Positions 52,408-61,202 of a stretch of DNA of 64,000 nt are shown here, in pieces (within the stretch, counting starts at the first letter, position 1; the number at the start of each line of letters is the position of its first letter). The notes below the pieces were generated by a model. The model worked only from the letters and a program-made list of their open reading frames with translations, had not been told where the DNA came from and did no database searches. Made by a program: the position numbers and the translations under genes. The stretch is from JAAUTY01 sp964397305 (GTDB lineage: Bacteria > Cyanobacteriota > Cyanobacteriia > Cyanobacteriales > Spirulinaceae): assembly GCA_964397305.1 (NCBI GenBank), contig CAYNIP010000002.1, positions 124,001 through 188,000 of the forward strand. The letters run 5' to 3'.

Positions 52408-53193
52408 ATGCCTGCTGAGCCGGTTTCCCAGCAGTCGGTGATCGCCCAAGCGGTCGCCCTGCTCGATCACTATGCCTTCGATACGGGGCGGCTCCCCTGT
52501 ACCGAGGTCGCCCGCCAATGGCTGGAGCGGTATGAACCGGCCTGGATACGGGCCGCCGCGATTGAAGCCCTCTACCTCGGTCGCTACAAAGCGGTTTCAG
52601 TGGCCCAGATTTTGGAGATTTGGCAGCGGCGGGGCCAGCCGACTCCCCACTTCAACGGCGACTTTGAGCGCCTGATCTGCCGTAAATTACCAGACTATTT
52701 CGCCGCGCCAGGTGATGCCTTGGATCTGGCCCTGGATCTGGGGCTCACCCTCGACCCGAGGGCTCGTGCCGCCAGCTCCTCCTCCCTTCTCGACCCTCGG
52801 GCCCTGCCCCTGGCCTCGCGATCGCCCCAAGCCGTACCCACCGCCGAGCGGAGCCCCGACCCCGCCCGCTCCTTACTCGTGGTTCCAGCCCGCTCCACCA
52901 CCGCTCTTCACAACGCCGACCCCTTCCGGAGCCCCATTCGGATCTACAGCCCACCGGTGGATACCTCGGAGTTTTACGCCCGCCTCTGTCGCTTTTTGGC
53001 CCGCTCCCTCGCTTTGACGCCACCGGCTCTGCCCTCGGAACGGCCAGAGGAGTGGGTGCTGGAGCTGGGCATGTGGCACCTAGAACTGGACGAGGGGACC
53101 GAGGCATCGCCGCAAGGGTCCGAGACCCCTGGGACCTCCGAACCACCCCCAGAGCCTGAATCGACAGCGGCGGAGCCATGCGACTGTACCTAA
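52408..53193 (+). CDS. Cyanobacterial hypothetical protein with a conserved N-terminal helical domain
   Basis: The protein has 261 residues from ATG 52408; an upstream TTG at 52240 would add 56 residues unlike the rest. The conserved part (about 1-110) reads AQAVALLDHYAFDTGRLPCTEVARQWLERYEPAWIRAAAIEALYLGRYKAVSVAQILEIW, followed by HFNGDFERLICRKLP. This domain occurs in many cyanobacterial proteins of unknown function. The middle is Ser/Pro-rich and variable, and the end is acidic. The gene overlaps sixA by 16 bases, suggesting coupled translation. Confidence 0.78.
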   Translation: MPAEPVSQQSVIAQAVALLDHYAFDTGRLPCTEVARQWLERYEPAWIRAAAIEALYLGRYKAVSVAQILEIWQRRGQPTPHFNGDFERLICRKLPDYFAAPGDALDLALDLGLTLDPRARAASSSSLLDPRALPLASRSPQAVPTAERSPDPARSLLVVPARSTTALHNADPFRSPIRIYSPPVDTSEFYARLCRFLARSLALTPPALPSERPEEWVLELGMWHLELDEGTEASPQGSETPGTSEPPPEPESTAAEPCDCT

Positions 53194-53660
53194 TTCGTCA
53201 CGGCCTTGCCGGTGAGCGCGAGGATTACGCCACCGATGCCGAACGGCCCCTCACGGAGGTCGGCCGGAAGAAGACCCGCCAGGTCGCCGAGCGGCTGCTT
53301 GCCTGCGATCTGCGCCTAGAGCTGGTCTTGACCAGCCCCTTAGTACGGGCCTACCAGACAGCAGATATTCTCCAAGCTGTGGGGGTCGCCACCCAGGTGC
53401 TGGAGTTTGCGCCCTTGGCTCCGGGGGGAGAGCTGTCGGCTTGGTTGGCGTGGCACGATCACCACCCCATCGATCCTGTAGCCATAGTCGGCCACCAACC
53501 CGACCTCGGGATCTGGGCCGAGCAACTCGTCTGGGGTCGGTCCGCGGAAAAGCTAGTGGTGAAAAAAGCTGGCTTGATTGGGGTTGAGCTGCCGGAGCAG
53601 GGCTCGCCCCTGGGTCGCAGTGAGCTGTTTTTGCTCACAGCACCCCGCTGGCTACTGTAG
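53178..53660 (+). CDS. sixA: Phosphohistidine phosphatase SixA
   Basis: A 160-residue histidine-phosphatase-fold enzyme. The catalytic His8 is in LIRHGLAGE and the second His106 in AIVGHQPDLG; the Arg motif is LTSPLVRAYQTADIL. SixA dephosphorylates phosphohistidine on histidine-containing phosphotransfer proteins and, as shown in enterobacteria, on PtsO-type proteins. The length is normal. It overlaps the previous gene by 16 bases and the convergent universal stress gene by 26 bases at its 3' end. Confidence 0.93.
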   Translation: MRLYLIRHGLAGEREDYATDAERPLTEVGRKKTRQVAERLLACDLRLELVLTSPLVRAYQTADILQAVGVATQVLEFAPLAPGGELSAWLAWHDHHPIDPVAIVGHQPDLGIWAEQLVWGRSAEKLVVKKAGLIGVELPEQGSPLGRSELFLLTAPRWLL

Positions 53661-54618
53661 GCTTTGCGTCCTCGCGGGCCTGGGCAATCCAGGTCGCGCA
53701 GGGGGCATGGTGCATAACATAGTTGCTGGTACTGCCGAGCAACCATTCATCCCAGCCCGAGCGCCCCCGACGGCCCATCAGAATCAAGGTCGCGCCCCAG
53801 TCCCGAGCACAGTCGCAAACACTGAAGCCCGCCCCACCGATACGCAGCTCCCAAGCGGCTTCCACCCCCACGGCGATCGCCCGCTGGCTGTAGCCCTCAA
53901 GCCAAGCCTGGTCCTCACGGCCCGCCGTCTCCAGGCCCTGGTAGAAGCTCTGAGACTGCTGCACCAGCTCCTCACTATAAACCTCGCCGAAATACTCGAG
54001 GCGCTCTTCCACGGGCTGGCAATGGAAGAATAACAAGCGAGCCGGCTGGGACTGAGCCAAAGCCAGCGCTTGCTGAAACAAGGCTTCGGCCCTCGGAGCC
54101 CGATCCAGGGCGACTAAAATCTTCGCCACCGGCTCCAAGGGAGACTGGGACCCCTGGACGACCAAAACGGAGCAGCGAGCCCGGTGAACGATGTAGTTGC
54201 TCACACTGCCCAAGAGCAGCTCGGCCAAACCCACACGGCCCCGCCGTCCCATCACGATCAGGTCAGGAGAGCAGCGGCGAGCTGCCTCCAGGAGGCCCTG
54301 ACTCGGCTCACCAATTTTCCAGTCCCAAGCCGCCTCGACCCCGGCCTGCTGGGCGCGATCGCTATAGGCTGCCAGCCACTGGCAAGTTTTTGCCTGCTGT
54401 TGCTCGATCTGGTCCTGAAGCGAGCGCGAAAAGTTGACCAAATCCTGCCCATAGAGGTCACTATAGGAACCCACCGTCAGATCCTGCGCGTCAAACGGCA
54501 GGCAGTGAAAGAGGTCCAAGCTAGCGGCCTGGTGCTGGGCAAGCTGGAGGGCCGTAGTGAAGACGGCTTCTTGCTGCTCCGACCCATCAAGGGCGACTAA
54601 AAACTTCTGCTGGCTCAT
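53635..54618 (-). CDS. Tandem universal stress protein (two USP-A domains)
   Basis: The protein has 327 residues from ATG 54618 (MSQQKFLVALDGSEQQEAVF); the frame opens at 54690, but those residues do not match. Two USP domains are present. Each has the ATP-binding loop G-x2-G-x9-GS: LIVMGRRGRVGLAELLLGSVSNYIVHRA and LILMGRRGRSGWDEWLLGSTSNYVMHHA. The domains therefore probably bind ATP. Tandem USPs of this sort are induced by stress or stationary phase. The gene is convergent with sixA and shares 26 bases of overlap at the 3' ends. Confidence 0.9.
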   Translation of the reverse strand: MSQQKFLVALDGSEQQEAVFTTALQLAQHQAASLDLFHCLPFDAQDLTVGSYSDLYGQDLVNFSRSLQDQIEQQQAKTCQWLAAYSDRAQQAGVEAAWDWKIGEPSQGLLEAARRCSPDLIVMGRRGRVGLAELLLGSVSNYIVHRARCSVLVVQGSQSPLEPVAKILVALDRAPRAEALFQQALALAQSQPARLLFFHCQPVEERLEYFGEVYSEELVQQSQSFYQGLETAGREDQAWLEGYSQRAIAVGVEAAWELRIGGAGFSVCDCARDWGATLILMGRRGRSGWDEWLLGSTSNYVMHHAPCATWIAQAREDAKPTVASGVL

Positions 54619-54975
54619 CTCCTGAATCCTCCGGCTAGCGATCGCATTCCAGGCCGTCGGCCGTCGCCACGGCTCTCCCTCTATCCTCACACCAAAGCCC
54701 TAGCCAAGCCATTACAAACTGCGAAGCTGTGCAAGCAGGGATTCTCGGTTTAGCAGCCCTTCCCGCCCAATCCCGCTCCTAAGCTTGGGAGCGGGACTTC
54801 TAGCTCCCCTACTCCCAGCCTTGGGAGCAGGGGCTTGGAGGCTATAAACGCACAGGAACTTCTCGCAGCGGGTCCACCCTCAGCAACGGTTAGGGTGCGA
54901 ACATTGTGCTACAGGACAGGTGCTGCGGGACAGCGACACAGCTTTTGGGGCATCACGCTGGGGGAGCCCCTATCG
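54619..54975. repeat. Intergenic region with dispersed repeat hairpins
   Basis: 54760-54860 carries CCCGCTCCTAAGCTTGGGAGCGGG-type palindromes and CTCCCAGCCTTGGGAGCAGG, members of the window's repeat family. The promoter of the universal stress gene should lie near 54620-54720. No gene is supported in the remainder. Confidence 0.55.
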
Positions 54976-55692
54976 TCAATACGACGCCGCCTGCGACCCG
55001 GCCGGCTGCTCCGTGAAGCGCGAAGTTGCTGGCGGGAGTGAGGCCGGGGGATGCTCTAGGGCTGGCTCATACCAGATTTGGCGATAGATCAGTTCCAGCT
55101 CGCTGCCAACCTCTGAGAAATAGTCAATCTGTCGCGATTGCAACGTCACCAGTGTGCGGAACACCAGCAGCGCACCAATCGCCACCATCATCCCCGCTGC
55201 TGTCGTGATCAAGGCTTCCCCGATCCCCGCCGCAGCCTGGGAGGCTTCAGCACTCGTGCCGCCGCCACCAATATTGAGGTTGTTGAAGGTGGTGATGAGA
55301 CCCGTCACGGTTCCCAACAGTCCCAGCAAGGGAGCCACTGCCACCACGGTTTCCAAGAACTTATCCCCTTTCCGCATTTTAACAAACTCCTTATCTGCCG
55401 CTGCTTCCATCGCCAGCCGGAAGGTCTCGGGCGGGGGCTGCTTCAGTTGCAGCGGCGCGAGGAGAAAGCGCCCGATGGGCAAAAAGGCCGCAAACTCTGC
55501 GATCTCTTGCGCTTTCGCGAGGTCATAGCGCGCCGCATCCAAGACATCGTGAACAATCTTGTCCTCCTGCGACAGCAGACGAATCCAGAACCAGGCACGG
55601 TCTAGCGCATTGGTCAGGGTGAGAACCGATAAAGCCAAAAGGGGCCACATTACGGGCCCGCCGCTGAGAAAGAGGCTGTAGAGGCGAGTCAT
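54976..55692 (-). CDS. MotA/TolQ/ExbB proton channel family protein
   Basis: A 238-residue protein with three membrane helices: about 13-30 (GGPVMWPLLALSVLTL), about 110-135 (VAVAPLLGLLGTVTGLITTF) and about 165-185 (ALITTAAGMMVAIGALLVF). APLLGLLGTVTGLI and AGIGEALITTAAGM are family hallmarks of ExbB/TolQ. These proteins couple proton flow to energising of outer-membrane transport or envelope tasks with an ExbD/TolR partner. No exbD gene is adjacent, so the partner is elsewhere. The C-terminus (after residue 205) is Pro/Ala-rich. Confidence 0.9.
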   Translation of the reverse strand: MTRLYSLFLSGGPVMWPLLALSVLTLTNALDRAWFWIRLLSQEDKIVHDVLDAARYDLAKAQEIAEFAAFLPIGRFLLAPLQLKQPPPETFRLAMEAAADKEFVKMRKGDKFLETVVAVAPLLGLLGTVTGLITTFNNLNIGGGGTSAEASQAAAGIGEALITTAAGMMVAIGALLVFRTLVTLQSRQIDYFSEVGSELELIYRQIWYEPALEHPPASLPPATSRFTEQPAGSQAASY

Positions 55693-56315
55693 AGGGGCTT
55701 AGCAAAATCGACTATGTCTGCAATCCAGTCCATCGTCCAACTTGGCGATTAAGGCAGCGTTAAGGAATGTTGGCTGCTAGCTCGGCTTTATCCCACCCAG
55801 CGTGGTCAGCATCAGTGTAGCACGGACTCCCACCTTCGTAGAGGCTATGAACGGAGGGCCTGAGGCCGGTTCTCGGCACGGAGACTGCTGTTCTAAGTCG
55901 CCAGTCTAAGCCTAGGGCCAGCGCTCGACTCTATCGATAGCTTGGCTGAGAAGAATTTGGTTAGGATCCCTCTCAATCCTAGGTTGAGTTGTAGTGAGCT
56001 TCCATCGAGGGCGATGAACTTAAAAGCCCCTCTTTTATCAAGGGAGGGGCTTCTGGCTCTCCCTCTCGCGCCAGGAAAAGAGGCAGGGAGATAAGGGCTT
56101 AGAAGCAGCACTAGCATCACTAGGATGCACTGGTGTAACTCACGTGCGAGAGAAACGTTGTTAAGCCCCGCGAAACCCAAGAATGGCAAAGGGAATGCTG
56201 GGTTTCTTACCATCAACCCAGCCTATGAATTTTCAGGGTTTTAACTGTTGTGTCGGGGCGTCAGGGCTCCTAGCCCATGCCAATATCTGCACTACTCATG
56301 ACCGACCTTAGAACC
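55693..56315. repeat. Intergenic region with repeat blocks
   Basis: About 620 bases. 55693-55900 should hold the exbB-like promoter. 56030-56100 has AGGGAGGGGCTTCTGGCTCT-type blocks like those near other genes. I see no supportable gene. The end, 56280-56315, is downstream of the mop gene. Confidence 0.45.
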
Positions 56316-56525
56316 CTACTCCACTGCCAAGATGATATTGGAGGCTTTGACGAGGGCAGAGACTTCTTTTCCGACCGCCAACTCGAGGCGGTCGCTCGAG
56401 GCTTTAGTGATCACTGAGACTACTTCAACTCCAGGAGCAACTTCGATAATAACTTCTGCATTGACGGCACCTACCACCAACGATTTGATTGTCCCTTTCA
56501 AGACATTACGAGAACTGTACTTCAT
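56316..56525 (-). CDS. Molybdenum-pterin binding protein (Mop / molbindin)
   Basis: A 69-residue TOBE/Mop domain protein: MKYSSRNVLKGTIKSLVVGAVNAEVIIEVAPGVEVVSVITKASSDRLELAVGKEVSALVKASNIILAVE has the conserved SARN-like SSRN, G-V-N-A-EV and VGKEVSALVKASN motifs. Molbindins store or buffer molybdate as a hexamer. AAGGA seven bases upstream of ATG 56525 supports the start. It is the last gene of the mod cluster and probably shares its promoter. Confidence 0.93.
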   Translation of the reverse strand: MKYSSRNVLKGTIKSLVVGAVNAEVIIEVAPGVEVVSVITKASSDRLELAVGKEVSALVKASNIILAVE

Positions 56526-56635
56526 AGAATCCTTGTCACTAATTCAATTTTGTAGCCTAGATATCAGGATATTCGATTTTGCATCAAAAAAATGTATTTT
56601 CCACTACCAATAGCATAACAATTGGCTTGATGGTT

Positions 56636-58669
56636 CTATCGAGACATTACCATCAGACGCGCTGGGTTAAGATAAATATTCCAGGGAAAGGGGCGAGTTT
56701 TCAATGCTTCCCACTTCTCGCGATAGATTTCGGCTTGGAGATGATAATCCTGGGGCGATCGCGGCGGGCTATGAAGTTTGAGATAAAGGCTGACCCGGTG
56801 CTGAGTTTCAGTGATCGCCGCCAGCCAGCCCGGAAAGGTATTACTCAGCTCCGCCGTCGGCAGGATTTGGACATGATGAGCCCGTAGGCCGACGTAGTGT
56901 AGGTCGGGTGGTAGCGGCTGGCTAACCTCTAGAGAGCAGCCCCAATCTAAAGCTTCGATCGAACAGGTACAGATGGGACGAGCCCGGGTAATGTTTTTGC
57001 ATTCCGTGATCTGGGCTACTGCTAGAGTCGGTGGAGTGCGAAAAATCACTTCTTTAGGCCCCATGGCAAGAATCTGTCCCCCAGAAAGCACAGCCAGCTT
57101 TGGACAGAGACGGTAGGCTTCCTCTAGCTTGTGCGTGATGAATAGGGTAACGCCTTGGTATTGTGAGAGGACATCGACTAGCAGTTTTTCCACTTGACTG
57201 CGGAGGTGGGTATCGAGGGCCGAGAGGGGCTCATCAAGGAGCAAAATATCGGGCTGAATGGCGAGGGCCCGAGCGAGGGCCACCCGCTGCTGTTGTCCAC
57301 CGGAGAGCTGGTAGGGATAGCGATCGCCCAAACCCGCTAAACCCATGCGATCAAGATAGTTCACGACTTCAGCTAAGCGCCAGCGCCGGGATCGCTTCTG
57401 CATCCCAAAGGCGATATTTTGGGCCACCGTGAGATGGGGAAACAGGGCGTAGTTCTGAAATACTAGGCCGACCTTGCGATCGCGGCTAGGGAGATTAATC
57501 CGCCGATGGGCATCAAACAGTACTTGCCCATTCAAAATAATCTGTCCCCGTGTAGGTGTTTCTAAACCGGCAATGCAGCGCAGGGTCATGCTCTTGCCAG
57601 AGCCCGACGCTCCTAGCAGTCCCAGGGGCTGGCGATCCGCCTGGAAGTCTACCTGGAGGTGGAAGCCGGGAATTTGCTTCTCGATCTGTACATGGAGGGC
57701 CGCAGCTTCAGGGCGATGATGATCCGTTTCCTGAGCGTGCAGGGCGATCGCCACGGCCGCTGTTTTGGCCGCAACCCCCTCGGGCTCGAGGGGGGTTGCG
57801 GCTGGAGGTGATCCACCCGACCCCACTAAAACCAGCGGCTGGGCTGCCGAGGGGCGATCGCCCCCTAAATCAGGAATAGTAGAATCCATTTCTCCTGAAG
57901 GCGGCTCCCACGACCGTCGCCACAAACTCTCCCCAGTCCACCTGCGGAAATAGAGCCAATTAAACCAACGCTTCACCAGAGCATTGGTAAAAGCCGCCTT
58001 CTGAGCGGGTCGGCGGTTGCCATAGTTAATACCGGCAATCACAGCCAACGAAACTACCACCATCAAAAATACCCAAGCCAGAGCCACCCCCATCCGGCCC
58101 CCTTCCGCTGCAAAAAAGATGGCGATTGGAATCGTTTGCGTCACACCGGGAATGCTGCCCCCTACCATCAGAGTCGCGCCAAATTCTCCCAGCGCCCGTG
58201 CAAAGGCCAACACCGTCCCGGCCAACACCCCCGGCCACGCCAACGGCAACAAAAGCTGCCAGAAAATACACCATTCTGACGCCCCCAGGGTGCGAGCTGA
58301 GCCGAGCAGGGTCTGATCCACTTGCTCAAAGGCTCCTAGAACTGTTCGATACACTAAGGGAAAGGCAACCACCGTTGCTGCTAGCACTAAGGCAGTCCGC
58401 GTGAAGATAATCGTGATCCCCACGGAGTGCAGTAGTTGCCCGACCGGGCCATTTTTTCCGACTAGCAGTAGTAGCAAAAACCCCACAACGGTCGGGGGCA
58501 AAACTAAGGGCAGGGTGAAGATACCATCGATGACGCCGCGAGCACGCCCTTGATAGCTCAGCATCCAACGCGCGACCCCGATCCCCAGCCCCGTGGCCAG
58601 TAGGGTCGCGACTAGGGCTGTATTGAGGGAAACCCAGAGGGGTGCAAGGTCTTCAGGCATGAGATTCAC
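56636..58669 (-). CDS. modB: Fused molybdate ABC transporter permease and ATPase (ModBC)
   Basis: A 677-residue fusion. Residues about 1-225 are the ModB permease with five or six helices and the EAA-type motif ARTLGASEWCIFWQLLLPLAWPGVLAG. A linker of about 110 residues, rich in Pro/Gly, follows. Residues about 335-570 are the ModC ATPase: Walker A GASGSGKSMT, Q-loop FQNYALFPHLTVAQNI, signature LSGGQQQRVALARAL, Walker B ILLLDEPLSALD and switch His VTLFITHKLEEAY. The tail includes a Mop/TOBE-like region. Single-chain ModBC is known in cyanobacteria such as Anabaena. It pairs with modA and mop in the same operon and imports molybdate, and perhaps tungstate. Confidence 0.95.
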   Translation of the reverse strand: MNLMPEDLAPLWVSLNTALVATLLATGLGIGVARWMLSYQGRARGVIDGIFTLPLVLPPTVVGFLLLLLVGKNGPVGQLLHSVGITIIFTRTALVLAATVVAFPLVYRTVLGAFEQVDQTLLGSARTLGASEWCIFWQLLLPLAWPGVLAGTVLAFARALGEFGATLMVGGSIPGVTQTIPIAIFFAAEGGRMGVALAWVFLMVVVSLAVIAGINYGNRRPAQKAAFTNALVKRWFNWLYFRRWTGESLWRRSWEPPSGEMDSTIPDLGGDRPSAAQPLVLVGSGGSPPAATPLEPEGVAAKTAAVAIALHAQETDHHRPEAAALHVQIEKQIPGFHLQVDFQADRQPLGLLGASGSGKSMTLRCIAGLETPTRGQIILNGQVLFDAHRRINLPSRDRKVGLVFQNYALFPHLTVAQNIAFGMQKRSRRWRLAEVVNYLDRMGLAGLGDRYPYQLSGGQQQRVALARALAIQPDILLLDEPLSALDTHLRSQVEKLLVDVLSQYQGVTLFITHKLEEAYRLCPKLAVLSGGQILAMGPKEVIFRTPPTLAVAQITECKNITRARPICTCSIEALDWGCSLEVSQPLPPDLHYVGLRAHHVQILPTAELSNTFPGWLAAITETQHRVSLYLKLHSPPRSPQDYHLQAEIYREKWEALKTRPFPWNIYLNPARLMVMSR

Positions 58670-58678
58670 CAGACAGGA

Positions 58679-59482
58679 CTACGAGGAGGAGCGCGTGTGG
58701 ACAAACACGCGAAGGGCTGACAGGATCAGGATGAAACCGAGGACAAACTTTAGGAGCGATGCTGGGATGATGCCGACTAGCAAACTGCCGGCGATCGCAC
58801 CGATCACGGAGCCTAGACCCATCGGAAAAATTGTGACTTGTACTGACTGACGATCGGCAAAGGCTCCCGCACGCAGGTAACGGAGAAGACCGATTGTCAC
58901 CGTCGGCAAACTAACGATCAGGCTGCCAGTACCCGCTGACTTGATATCAACGCCAAAGGCAACGATCAAGGTGGGAATGATTAACTCTCCCCCAGCCACA
59001 CCGAGCACACTACTGACGAGACCAATGGCGAGGCCAAACAACACTCCGGTGGGAATTTGCCACTCCAGGGTAGCGGGCACAAATCCCGGCAAGGTTGTGG
59101 GTAAAAAGGCTTCGATTAGCAAGGCAATCCCGATGGCCACCAACAACCCTAAGATCACACGCTCCAAGCGCTCGTTGGAGATGTGGCGTACCCAAGTGGC
59201 CCCTAGGTAGGCTGTCAAAACTGCACCGGCGATCAGGGAGACCAACACCGGCTGGAAAACAGCGAGTTCCGCTAAGGGAAGGGTCTGGCCGCGAATCAGC
59301 AGCGCAACCCCGATCGTGACTAGGCTAACGGCGAGATTGATTGGGACTGCCTGCTTTGCCAAATAGCCTAGGGGCCCGGCGAGAACAGGAAGACGGAACT
59401 CAGCTCCACCAAGACCCATCAGGCCCCCTAGCAAGCTGATGGGAACAGCCCAGAGAAAGGCGAATAAGGCTTTGCTTGGTTT
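58679..59482 (-). CDS. TauE/SafE family anion exporter
   Basis: The protein has 267 residues from ATG 59482 (MKPSKALFAFLWAVPISL); the frame opens at 59545 with an unlikely extension. It has about eight membrane helices and the family motifs ISLLGGLMGLGGAEFRLPVL and LVSSVLGVAGGELIIPTLI. TauE/SafE proteins move sulfite, sulfoacetate or related anions. It is inserted between modA and modBC, 10 bases before modBC, so it may handle molybdate-related or sulfate-related anions that share the oxyanion chemistry; this is inference. Confidence 0.9.
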   Translation of the reverse strand, partial: KPSKALFAFLWAVPISLLGGLMGLGGAEFRLPVLAGPLGYLAKQAVPINLAVSLVTIGVALLIRGQTLPLAELAVFQPVLVSLIAGAVLTAYLGATWVRHISNERLERVILGLLVAIGIALLIEAFLPTTLPGFVPATLEWQIPTGVLFGLAIGLVSSVLGVAGGELIIPTLIVAFGVDIKSAGTGSLIVSLPTVTIGLLRYLRAGAFADRQSVQVTIFPMGLGSVIGAIAGSLLVGIIPASLLKFVLGFILILSALRVFVHTRSSS

Positions 59483-59811
59483 CATCAATAAATCGAGCCG
59501 ATAATCGTGAGTTGATTGCCAGGGAGTGGATTGACCACTGGACACATCTTGATAGGGTACGTTTCTAAGGAGTTAGGTTGGGTACATCTCAGTTAGGCAA
59601 GTTAGCCCACTCTGCGAGAAGCCGCTGCGCGTCTACATCCCCCGGCCCCTGCTCCCAAGTAGGGCAAAGGGGAGTCTCCAAAGTGAGATGCGCCCGCTAG
59701 GGTTGAGCGCTAAAGCGCAACTACGAACTCATAGTCTCTAAACTCTCAGCAATCCTGAACTTAGCCATTCTTTAAAGCGATCAGCCGTTGCTAGTGCTGG
59801 GAGAGAGGTAA
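59483..59811. repeat. Repeat module between modA and the TauE-like gene
   Basis: The gap contains a repeat block at about 59583-59715: CATCTCAGTTAGGCAAGTTA, then GAGAAGCCGCTGCGCGTC, then GGGGAGTCTCCAAAGTGAGA, closely matching 10836-10945. GTACATCTCA at the left and TGAGATGCGC at the right are inverted, so the block is bounded by short inverted repeats. It splits modA from the rest of the operon and may contain a terminator or an internal promoter. Confidence 0.6.
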
Positions 59812-60639
59812 CTATTCGACCATGGTGAAGCCGTAGGCCTGGAAAATGGCGATCGCCTGCTCCGACGAGAGAAAATTGACAAAGGCATGGGCAGCTTCCG
59901 CCTCAGTACTGTCCTGCACAACAGCAACAGGGTAGACAATCGGCGAGTGGGTCTCGGGGGGAGCTGTTGCGACAACGCGCACCTGCTCCGAGCCTTGAGC
60001 ATCGGTCGCAAAAACTAGACCGGCCTCGGCGTTACCGGTCTCAACGTAGGACAAGAGCTGCTGTACATTTTTGCCCAGGACGAGCTTGGGCTCAATCGCT
60101 GTGAAAATTTGCAGCGAGGTCAGGGTTTCCTTCGCATATTGTCCAGCAGGAACACTTTCCGGCTCCCCCATCGCCACGTTCGTAACGTCAGCGGCTGCTA
60201 AATCCTCAAAGCCACTCACACCAGTCCGATCTTTGAGAACAATCAAGACAAGTTCATTCTGGAGGAGATTACGGCGGGAGTCAGCACGAAGTTGGCCTTG
60301 ATTCTCCAGTTCATCCATCCACTTTTCCGAGGCGGATAAGAAGACATCACTAGGGGCTCCTTGAAGAATTTGCTGAGCTAAAGAACCGGATGCGCCAAAG
60401 TTATAGGTAATCGAGACCTGAGGGTTTTCGGTCTCATAGACTCCCTTCACCTCCTCCAAAACGTTGGTAAGGCTACCGGCGGCAGAGATGGTCAACGTAA
60501 CGGGATTGGCGGGTGTTCTAGGAGTCGATTCGGAAGCAATTAATTCAGGGATTGTTTCCGGGCCACAACCCATCGCTCCCAGGGATGTAACCAGAGCCAG
60601 GGCTGACAGGGCAACGAACGTGCGTCGGTTGATATTCAT
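59812..60639 (-). CDS. modA: Molybdate-binding lipoprotein ModA
   Basis: The protein has 275 residues from ATG 60639 (MNINRRTFVALSALALV); the frame opens at 60663 with MASLCKNS. The signal ends in the lipobox AMGC. The mature domain has the ModA signature: LTISAAGSLTNVLEEVKGVYE, ITYNFGASGSLAQQILQGAPSDVFLSASEKWMDEL, RNLLQNELVLIVLKD, GEPESVPAGQYAKETL and YPVAVVQDSTEAEAAHAFVNFLSSEQAIAIFQAYGF. It captures molybdate in the periplasm and delivers it to ModBC. It lies on the minus strand divergent from the HTH/PBP-like regulator. Confidence 0.96.
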   Translation of the reverse strand: MNINRRTFVALSALALVTSLGAMGCGPETIPELIASESTPRTPANPVTLTISAAGSLTNVLEEVKGVYETENPQVSITYNFGASGSLAQQILQGAPSDVFLSASEKWMDELENQGQLRADSRRNLLQNELVLIVLKDRTGVSGFEDLAAADVTNVAMGEPESVPAGQYAKETLTSLQIFTAIEPKLVLGKNVQQLLSYVETGNAEAGLVFATDAQGSEQVRVVATAPPETHSPIVYPVAVVQDSTEAEAAHAFVNFLSSEQAIAIFQAYGFTMVE

Positions 60640-60853
60640 GGAATTCTTGCAGAGCGATGCCAATATTCTTGCTCGCTGTTAATTTTATCGGCAGCAGCCG
60701 GTAAATCTGTAATGTTAGGCACAAAACTGCGCCGAGCTGGGAGCAGGAGGGTGGGGTCAGCCAAACCCGATTACACTGGGGGGGAGCATGAGGACGGACG
60801 GCCTGGCCCCTTTTGGCGGTCGGTTGGGTTGAGCCTAGCGAAACCCAACCGCA

Positions 60854-61095
60854 GGGGTGGACGAAAAAAAGCGCGGCTCCCCTGAATTTTGAGCGATGGT
60901 TCCAGGAGCAGAGGGTTGCCCTCTATCGCTCCGCGACGCTAGCGCGAACAGCGTTACCGGGCCCTCATCCCCCGGCCCCTGCTCCCAAAGCTGGGAGCAG
61001 GGGAGTTAGAAGCCCCTCTCCCAAGTTGGGAGAGGGGTTGGGGTGAGGGTTAAGCTAAGGAGTACCAACATCCCGCGTAAAATTTCGTCCACCCC
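60854..61095. repeat. Dispersed MITE-like repeat, full copy B
   Basis: About 242 bases with inverted ends: GGGGTGGACGAAAAAAAGCG at the left and, read on the other strand, GGGGTGGACGAAATTTTACG at the right (13 of the first 13 bases identical). The interior matches copy A (6459-6702), including CTCTCCCAAGTTGGGAGAGG. AACCGCA (60847-60853) and AACAGCA (61096-61102) flank it, 6 of 7 identical, a candidate target-site duplication. It lies between the divergent modA gene and the HTH/PBP-like regulator gene, so it may have altered their promoters. Confidence 0.8.
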
Positions 61096-61202
61096 AACAG
61101 CAGCAAGGATTGCGTTGGATTTTCAGCGTCAACTTAACCTAGAGGTGATCCAGGGTTACAGGCGTTGTGTCGGTCAATCAGGCGTGAGGGTCGAGTATTG
61201 CC

